From positions 17,399 to 81,398 of the forward strand of contig CAZKXR010000009.1 of NCBI GenBank assembly GCA_964556935.1: 64,000 nucleotides of DNA. The letters run 5' to 3'. The first letter of the stretch is position 1, and the number at the start of each line of letters is the position of its first letter. Origin of the DNA: Nitrososphaera sp964556935 (GTDB taxonomy: Archaea; Thermoproteota; Nitrososphaeria; Nitrososphaerales; Nitrososphaeraceae). The notes under the pieces were generated by a model. It had not been told where the DNA came from and searched no databases. It worked only from the letters and a program-made list of their open reading frames with translations. Shown here piece by piece: positions 59,289 through 64,000 of the stretch. The position numbers and the translations under genes are program-made.

Positions 59289-61082
59289 CTAGAGGTACCC
59301 GAACGCGGGGTCCTCCGCCCTTTTTAGAGCTAGGATCCTGTTAAAGATCTCTTTTTCCTTTTCGTTGAGGCGGTGGATGAATCTTTCCGATATCTGTTTG
59401 GCCTGCCTGCTGTTAAGGTCCGTATAGAAAACATCCCCTTCGTTGATCTGCCGGCCTATGGTTGGCTCCTTTATCGATACTGCCACCTGCATGCCAGCAG
59501 TGGCCTCTTCCATGGATTTGCCGCTCTCCTGGATCTGGTGTACGGTCCCCACTTTTTTGCCGGACTCGTTTATTACATGAACCTTCTGTCTGAGTTTGCC
59601 CACCTGGATCTCTGCGCCAAACACGGCAGGATCGTTTCGCCGGAATACAAAACCCTTCATGAACTGGAACTGGCACACTGGCGGCAGTTCATTAAATAGT
59701 ATGGATTCTTCGTGTTCCTTCTGGTAGGTAACCCAGTCAGTGTAGCTTCTAACCAGATTGTAGATTATCCGTTCGTTAAAGATCTTGACGTTCCGGTCCA
59801 GAGATTCCTTCTCGGCGTCATCCAGCACCTTGACGTTGAATCCCAGCACGACACCGATGTACCTGTCGCTTTCCCTTACCGCAGCGGCCTCGATTATGTC
59901 TCTTCTTGTGATGTTGCCGATATCAGCCGTTCGTATGGAAACGCTTTCCTTCTTCAAAAGATCGATGATTGCTTCAAGCGAGCCGATGGTGTCGCATTTC
60001 AGTATGATGCCAGTTGTGTTCGTATTGCTGACGATGGCGCTCTTGACTTCGCCTTCTACAAGCGACGTGAGCCTTTCCAGTTCGGTTTCGCCCTTTTCTT
60101 TTTCATAGACGTAAAGCGGGCTTCCTGCCAGCACCCCATCGAGGTCCGGCGAGGTTATCTTTAGGCCGGCTGCGGCGATAACCTCTGTTACAGGCTTGAA
60201 TTTGTCGCGGGGGTCGCGCATTTCATCCAGCGGCTTTGGTAGCAGAATTGCCTTGACCCGGGTGGCTATCGCGCCGTCCCTCTTTGCCATGACAACGCTG
60301 TCACCCTGCCGGAGTATGCCGTCTAGCAGGATAACATTTGCCGACGGACCCAGGCCGGGCTCCTCGTTTACTTCAAGCACTATGCCCCTTGCGGCGCCGG
60401 TATGCCGTTCAAGCCGCCTGGCCATGTACTGCTGGGTCAAGCCGACAAGCACTGCCAAGAGTTCTGGAATTCCAACTCCAGTCCTTGCGCTTACCGGGAC
60501 GATGGCAACCTCCTTGGTGAAATCCCGGACCCGCCAGAAGGCTTCTGACGAGAAACCCAGCCGGGAAAGGGATCCCAACACTGCGTAGATTTTTTCGTCA
60601 AGCATCGTCTGTATGTGGGTCTCTTGCTTTTTCACTTCTTCTGAAATAAACCGTGAATAGGGCCGCCAGCCGGTAATCATGTCCACTTTATTTAGTGCAA
60701 TGACGAACGGAACCTTTCGTTTCTTCAGGATCTCGATGCTCTCCACAGTCTGGGCTTCAAAGCCCTTGTTGACGTCTGCCACCACGATGGCGATGTCCGC
60801 GGCAGAGCCGCCACGGGCCCGCAGGTTGGCAAATACTTCGTGGCCCGGCGTATCAATTACAAGAAGACCAGGTATCGAGGTTTCCGCCTTTGCCAGACTG
60901 GAATAAAGGGCGCCGGTGACCTCCTTTATAGTTTCAATGGGGAAAAAGCTGGCTCCGATGTGCTGCGTAATCCCTCCAACCTCTCGGGCCTGCACTGCAG
61001 TACCACGGATCTTGTCAAGAAGCGACGTCTTGCCAGAGTCTACGTGACCGAGAACTACTACAACAGGCTGCCTGAGCTCCAA
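59289..61082 (-). CDS. infB: translation initiation factor aIF5B (archaeal IF-2)
   Basis: A 597-residue GTPase promoting ribosomal subunit joining. G1 GHVDSGKTSLLDKI, G3 VIDTPGHEVFANLRARGG, G4 ALNKVDMI, then domains II-IV with IILKCDTIGSLEAIIDLLKK. Length is typical of archaeal aIF5B. It is the last gene of the operon L7Ae-S28e-L24e-ndk-aIF5B; the start is TTG at 61082, 8 bp after the ndk end. Confidence 0.96.
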   Translation of the reverse strand: MELRQPVVVVLGHVDSGKTSLLDKIRGTAVQAREVGGITQHIGASFFPIETIKEVTGALYSSLAKAETSIPGLLVIDTPGHEVFANLRARGGSAADIAIVVADVNKGFEAQTVESIEILKKRKVPFVIALNKVDMITGWRPYSRFISEEVKKQETHIQTMLDEKIYAVLGSLSRLGFSSEAFWRVRDFTKEVAIVPVSARTGVGIPELLAVLVGLTQQYMARRLERHTGAARGIVLEVNEEPGLGPSANVILLDGILRQGDSVVMAKRDGAIATRVKAILLPKPLDEMRDPRDKFKPVTEVIAAAGLKITSPDLDGVLAGSPLYVYEKEKGETELERLTSLVEGEVKSAIVSNTNTTGIILKCDTIGSLEAIIDLLKKESVSIRTADIGNITRRDIIEAAAVRESDRYIGVVLGFNVKVLDDAEKESLDRNVKIFNERIIYNLVRSYTDWVTYQKEHEESILFNELPPVCQFQFMKGFVFRRNDPAVFGAEIQVGKLRQKVHVINESGKKVGTVHQIQESGKSMEEATAGMQVAVSIKEPTIGRQINEGDVFYTDLNSRQAKQISERFIHRLNEKEKEIFNRILALKRAEDPAFGYL

Positions 61083-61089
61083 AGTCCAG

Positions 61090-61494
61090 CTAGGCGAAGA
61101 TGACCTTCGACTCTTTTATGAAGCTTTCAGGCGAATCAGAGGCGTGAATGATGTTATCGGTAAAGCCCAGGCCAAAGTCGCCCCTTATTGTTCCTGGCGC
61201 CGCTTCAAAGGACTTGGTTACGCCGATCATTATCCTGACGGTGTTCACCGCGTTGTTCCCCTCAAGAATGCAGGCTACCACAGGCCCCGAAGTTATAAAG
61301 GAGACTAGCTCGCCAAAGAACGGCTTTTCGTTGTGGACGGAGTAGAATTCCTCGGCCTTGGCCTTGGTAAAGTTGTAGTATGCCAGATTCTTTATGACAA
61401 AGCCCTTCTCTTCAAAGCGTGCCAGTACCTTGCCTGTAAGGCCGCGCCTGAAGCCGTCTGGCTTGACTACGATCAGTGTTTTTTCTACCGCCAC
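61090..61494 (-). CDS. ndk: nucleoside diphosphate kinase
   Basis: Transfers phosphate between nucleoside di- and triphosphates via phosphohistidine. The catalytic His117 is in DNIIHASDSPE; Arg and Lys contacts lie in KTLIVVKPDGFRRGL and AAPGTIRGDFG. 134 residues, start GTG at 61494, 4 bp after the L24e gene. It is fourth of five genes in the ribosomal operon. Confidence 0.97.
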   Translation of the reverse strand: MAVEKTLIVVKPDGFRRGLTGKVLARFEEKGFVIKNLAYYNFTKAKAEEFYSVHNEKPFFGELVSFITSGPVVACILEGNNAVNTVRIMIGVTKSFEAAPGTIRGDFGLGFTDNIIHASDSPESFIKESKVIFA

Positions 61495-61497
61495 CGT

Positions 61498-61713
61498 TTA
61501 CGCACCCTTCTTGCGCAGGCCGCCCTTGGCGTATTTCTTGGTCCACTTTAGCTTTCTTGGGTCGCGCTTGAGTGTTCGGAGGTTCTTTTTGCATTTGCTG
61601 CTGCAGGTCCATTCAATCTGGCCGTCGTTTTTCACGAGCATAATCCCATGGCCGATGGATATCGGGGTGCCGCAGAAATTGCATACACGAAGCGAAGCTG
61701 CTGCTCTGCTCAT
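61498..61713 (-). CDS. rpl24e: 50S ribosomal protein L24e
   Basis: A 71-residue zinc ribosomal protein with the C-x2-C...C-x3-C pair (VCNFCGTPI and WTCSSKCKKNL) and the L24e tail DPRKLKWTKKYAKGGLRK. A GGTGATC ribosome site lies just upstream, inside the end of the S28e gene. Part of the L7Ae-S28e-L24e-ndk-aIF5B operon. Confidence 0.95.
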   Translation of the reverse strand: MSRAAASLRVCNFCGTPISIGHGIMLVKNDGQIEWTCSSKCKKNLRTLKRDPRKLKWTKKYAKGGLRKKGA

Positions 61714-61718
61714 CTAGA

Positions 61719-61937
61719 TCACCTTATCTTGCGAGCCTCGCGCTCGGTCTCTCGAAGCATAAGCACATCTTTCATCCTTACTGCACCCTTGACGTTCCTT
61801 GTGAGTATACGGCCCTTGTCCTTTCCTTCTAGGACCTTGACCCTGACTTGGATGACCTCGCCGGCGATACCGGTCCTTCCAACGATCTGGATAACCTCGG
61901 CGGGGGTTACCTTCTCTTCAACTGCCTTGCTGCTCAT
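61719..61937 (-). CDS. rps28e: 30S ribosomal protein S28e
   Basis: A 72-residue small-subunit protein: PAEVIQIVGRTGIAGEVIQVRVKV and the conserved C-terminal end MLRETEREARKIR. It is second in the operon, 18 bp after L7Ae. Confidence 0.96.
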   Translation of the reverse strand: MSSKAVEEKVTPAEVIQIVGRTGIAGEVIQVRVKVLEGKDKGRILTRNVKGAVRMKDVLMLRETEREARKIR

Positions 61938-61955
61938 CTGGCCTCAGCCTCGGTT

Positions 61956-62336
61956 TTACTCCTTCTTGGCTTTCAGGCTTGCAATAGAGTTGACTACCTG
62001 TTCAACTATATGCTGGGCTTCTCCAGCATCCACGATGGTTGCAGCCGCAGAGCCAACGTCTATTCCAAGAGACACGCCAAGCTGCTGCTTGCTTGGAACA
62101 AAAATGTACGGCGAATTCCTTTCCTCGCAGAGGATAGGAAGATGCGCCACTACTTCTGGTGGCTCCACATCCTCAGCGATTACCACCAATTTTGAAATGC
62201 CACGTTCTATGGCTTTGGTGGTTTCGTTGGTACCTTTACGTACCTTGCCGCTCTGCTTTGCCACGCGTACTGCTTCGTAAACAGCGTTTACGAGATCCTT
62301 AGAAGCTTCAAATTTTACATAATATGGTTTGCTCAT
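61956..62336 (-). CDS. rpl7ae: 50S ribosomal protein L7Ae (kink-turn binding)
   Basis: A 126-residue kink-turn binding protein of the ribosome, C/D and H/ACA RNPs and archaeal RNase P. Signature: GKVRKGTNETTKAIERGISKLVVIAEDVEPPEVVAHLP and CEERNSPYIFVPSKQQLGVSLG in pieces. A GGTGAT ribosome site lies just upstream of the ATG. First gene of the ribosomal operon; an AT-rich TTTTTAATAC promoter is at about 62385-62395. Confidence 0.97.
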   Translation of the reverse strand: MSKPYYVKFEASKDLVNAVYEAVRVAKQSGKVRKGTNETTKAIERGISKLVVIAEDVEPPEVVAHLPILCEERNSPYIFVPSKQQLGVSLGIDVGSAAATIVDAGEAQHIVEQVVNSIASLKAKKE

Positions 62337-62408
62337 TTCATATCACCCTATGGGATCATCCGATTGCTCTGTTACTGATTAGAAAGCGTATTAAAAACGT
62401 TGTCCAAG

Positions 62409-63779
62409 TCATGCACCTATCCTGGACCTGACGATGCGGCTGTACTCGTCGACCTTGGAATCAAGCAGGCTCTTGTCCGTGGACTCGGCGTACATCCTTA
62501 TCAGGGGCTCCGTGCCGCTTGGCCGGACCATCAGCCAGGTCTCTTCATCCACCCAGATCTTGGCGCCATCCAGATCCTCTATTCGTTTTGGGCTTCCGTG
62601 CTCGGCGCAAGCCCTGATGACCCTTTCCACGGCTTGCCTGGAACTGCATTCAAACTTGGACTTGAACTGGTACGTCTTTGGAAGGCCAGCTGCAAGCTGC
62701 GAGAACGATTCTGATGTTCCGGCCAGCATATCAAGGACCAGCGCGGTGGTCATTGCGCCGTCCCGCACCTGGTTAAGGTTTCCGTACATAAAGCCGCCGT
62801 TCTCTTCAAGTCCAAGAAGGCTTGAGCGCTGTACCATGGTCCTTGAGACTTCGACGCTTCCTACTTTTGTATGGAAGACCCTGCCGCCTGCCTTGTTGAT
62901 AGCCATGTCCAGAACCATCGACGAGTTTATCGGGCAGACCACCTCTGCGCCGGGATGCTTTTTCAATATATGCCTGGTTATCAGCGCGCCTGTCTTGTCA
63001 CCCCAGTACACCACGCCGTTGTTGTCGCAGAAAAGACTCCTGTCGCCGTCGCCGTCAAATGCCACACCAAAGTCGGCCCTTCCGCTTAGAACTGTCTGTG
63101 CAAGCACGGACAGGTTGTCCGGTGTGGGCTCTGAGCCGCGGCCTGGAAAGTCGCCGTCCAGCTGGCCGTTGATGACGATGACCTTGCACCCAAGCTGGTT
63201 GGCAAGCATTGGCGCAACCACAGCCTGCGCGCCGTTTCCTGTGTCCATTGCCACGGTAAAGCGCCGGGACCTGATCCTGTCAGCATCTACAAGTGAAAGT
63301 ACGGCTTCCAGGTACGAGCTGACAACGTTTTGATCCAGATACTCGCGGCCCGTGCCATCCGTCTTGGCAAATTTTTTGGAATAGTAAATCTCTTCAACTT
63401 GTACTTCGTCTTCTCTTGAAATCTCGACGCCGTCCCCTGCGGCAGGCTTGATACCGTTGTATTCCGGTGGATTGTGCGATGCAGTGATCATGATGCCGCC
63501 TTTGTACCCCAATCGCTTGGCCGCATACTGCAGGCAGGGCGTTGGCAAAAGACCGGCGTTTCCGACGTCCAGTCCTGCCGAATTAAGCGTGGCCCGGACG
63601 ATTCTAGACAGAGCGTCGCTGGATTTTCGTGCATCGTTGCCGACGACAATGGGCCCCTCTCCGTAGTAGGTGGCCAATGCGTACGTAAGGTCGATAGCAA
63701 GGTCTGCCGTCAGCTGTTTACCATAAATGCCGCGAACCCCGTTGGTTCCAAACAGGCGCGGTCGGGTATCTGTTTGCAT
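62409..63779 (-). CDS. glmM: phosphoglucosamine mutase / phosphomannomutase-type
   Basis: Converts glucosamine-6-P to glucosamine-1-P (or hexose analogues) via a phosphoserine. The catalytic Ser is in MITASHNPPEYNG, the metal loop in AFDGDGDRSLF, a sugar-binding loop in ENGGFMYGN, and the phosphate loop near the end WLMVRPSGTEPLIRMY. The ATG at 63779 (MQTDTRPRLFGTNGVRG) is chosen; the frame is open further upstream to 63956 but would overlap the tRNA. Product is about 456 residues. GlmM versus phosphoglucomutase or mannomutase cannot be separated with certainty. Confidence 0.9.
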   Translation of the reverse strand: MQTDTRPRLFGTNGVRGIYGKQLTADLAIDLTYALATYYGEGPIVVGNDARKSSDALSRIVRATLNSAGLDVGNAGLLPTPCLQYAAKRLGYKGGIMITASHNPPEYNGIKPAAGDGVEISREDEVQVEEIYYSKKFAKTDGTGREYLDQNVVSSYLEAVLSLVDADRIRSRRFTVAMDTGNGAQAVVAPMLANQLGCKVIVINGQLDGDFPGRGSEPTPDNLSVLAQTVLSGRADFGVAFDGDGDRSLFCDNNGVVYWGDKTGALITRHILKKHPGAEVVCPINSSMVLDMAINKAGGRVFHTKVGSVEVSRTMVQRSSLLGLEENGGFMYGNLNQVRDGAMTTALVLDMLAGTSESFSQLAAGLPKTYQFKSKFECSSRQAVERVIRACAEHGSPKRIEDLDGAKIWVDEETWLMVRPSGTEPLIRMYAESTDKSLLDSKVDEYSRIVRSRIGA

Positions 63780-63837
63780 TTCCGTTATCTTGGGTACAAC
63801 AATAGATAAATTTGGCTGCAAAGCGCTGCTGCGCTGC

Positions 63838-63974
63838 GCGGGGGTTGCCAAGCCTGGCCAACGGCGCAGGTCTCTTTTACGAGTGCGAAGCTTAGAACGG
63901 GTCAGGCAGACAAGCTGGCTCCTACAACCCTGTTCCTTAGGGATTCGTGGGTTCAAATCCCACCCCCCGCACCA
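63838..63974 (+). tRNA. tRNA-Leu (anticodon UAG) apparently with two introns
   Basis: Acceptor GCGGGGG (63838-63844) pairs with CCCCCGC (to 63970), discriminator A63971, encoded CCA 63972-63974. The T arm is GTGGG-TTCAAAT-CCCAC and the long variable arm CCTTAGG-type marks a class II tRNA. Reading around two insertions gives an anticodon stem CAGGG/CCCTG with loop CTTAGAA, anticodon TAG. Intron 1 would be 63871-63889 (19 nt, after nucleotide 30) and intron 2 63897-63926 (30 nt, at 37/38). Spliced length is 88 nt with CCA, usual for Leu. Confidence 0.75.
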
Positions 63975-64000
63975 TCTTACTTTACCAAAAGGAGCAAGAA

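Overview
The window looks like a fragment of a soil-type ammonia-oxidising archaeon (Thaumarchaeota/Nitrososphaerota, Nitrososphaera-like). The support is archaeal/eukaryotic-type ribosomal proteins (L7Ae, S28e, L24e, L11) in the classic archaeal operon with NDK and aIF5B, a thermosome subunit, archaeal UMP kinase, TruD and RPA, intron-containing tRNAs, TATA-driven genes whose start codons (often TTG) sit about 25-30 nt after the TATA box, and GGTGAT-type ribosome sites inside operons. No ammonia-oxidation gene is present, so genus-level placement is inference. The run of 100 Ns shows this is a draft assembly.

Layout. 1-10 kb: a broken-off hypothetical gene, a zinc ribbon, thymidylate kinase, an HD phosphohydrolase overlapping UMP kinase, an AT-richer block with a copper-radical (galactose/glyoxal oxidase-like) oxidase, a Cas4-like protein, TruD and an EVE protein. 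10.8-14.6 kb: tightly overlapping tetrapyrrole operon hemL-hemC-SUMT-hemD. 15.3-22 kb: 2-oxoacid:ferredoxin oxidoreductase (two subunits), aconitase and isocitrate dehydrogenase, a TCA segment. 22.4-28.5 kb: pdxST (PLP synthesis), a dihydrolipoamide dehydrogenase-like flavoprotein, a very acidic secreted protein and an MFS transporter. 28.6-38 kb: AbiV-like gene, a winged-helix gene behind tandem TTAGG-N4-CCTAA boxes, a candidate structured RNA, a secreted repeat protein with a PEF-type sorting tail, an Lhr-type helicase, RPA and a caspase-like protease.

38-45 kb is an accessory region: a frameshifted duplicated membrane protein, a nitroreductase, a surface protein falsely split by an assembly gap, and a probable mercury module (HxlR-family regulator, a membrane protein with an intramembrane Cys-Cys pair, a MerF-like protein, a 36-residue Cys-rich peptide and MerA) carrying repeated CATAGT/ACTATG palindromes. 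A decayed DUF1801-like gene and an intron-containing tRNA-Lys follow.

45-64 kb is mostly core: radical SAM protein, cyclase, two stand-alone Lrp/AsnC effector-domain proteins, class V aminotransferase, thermosome, a rhomboid protease with an Hsp20-like tail, L11, a giant subtilase, thioredoxin, the aIF5B-ndk-L24e-S28e-L7Ae operon, phosphoglucosamine mutase, and a tRNA-Leu(UAG) apparently interrupted by two introns.

The most novel items are the mercury module with its operator set, the two-intron tRNA-Leu, the candidate ncRNA at 30.37 kb, the PEF-tailed repeat protein, and the archaeal copper-radical oxidase.
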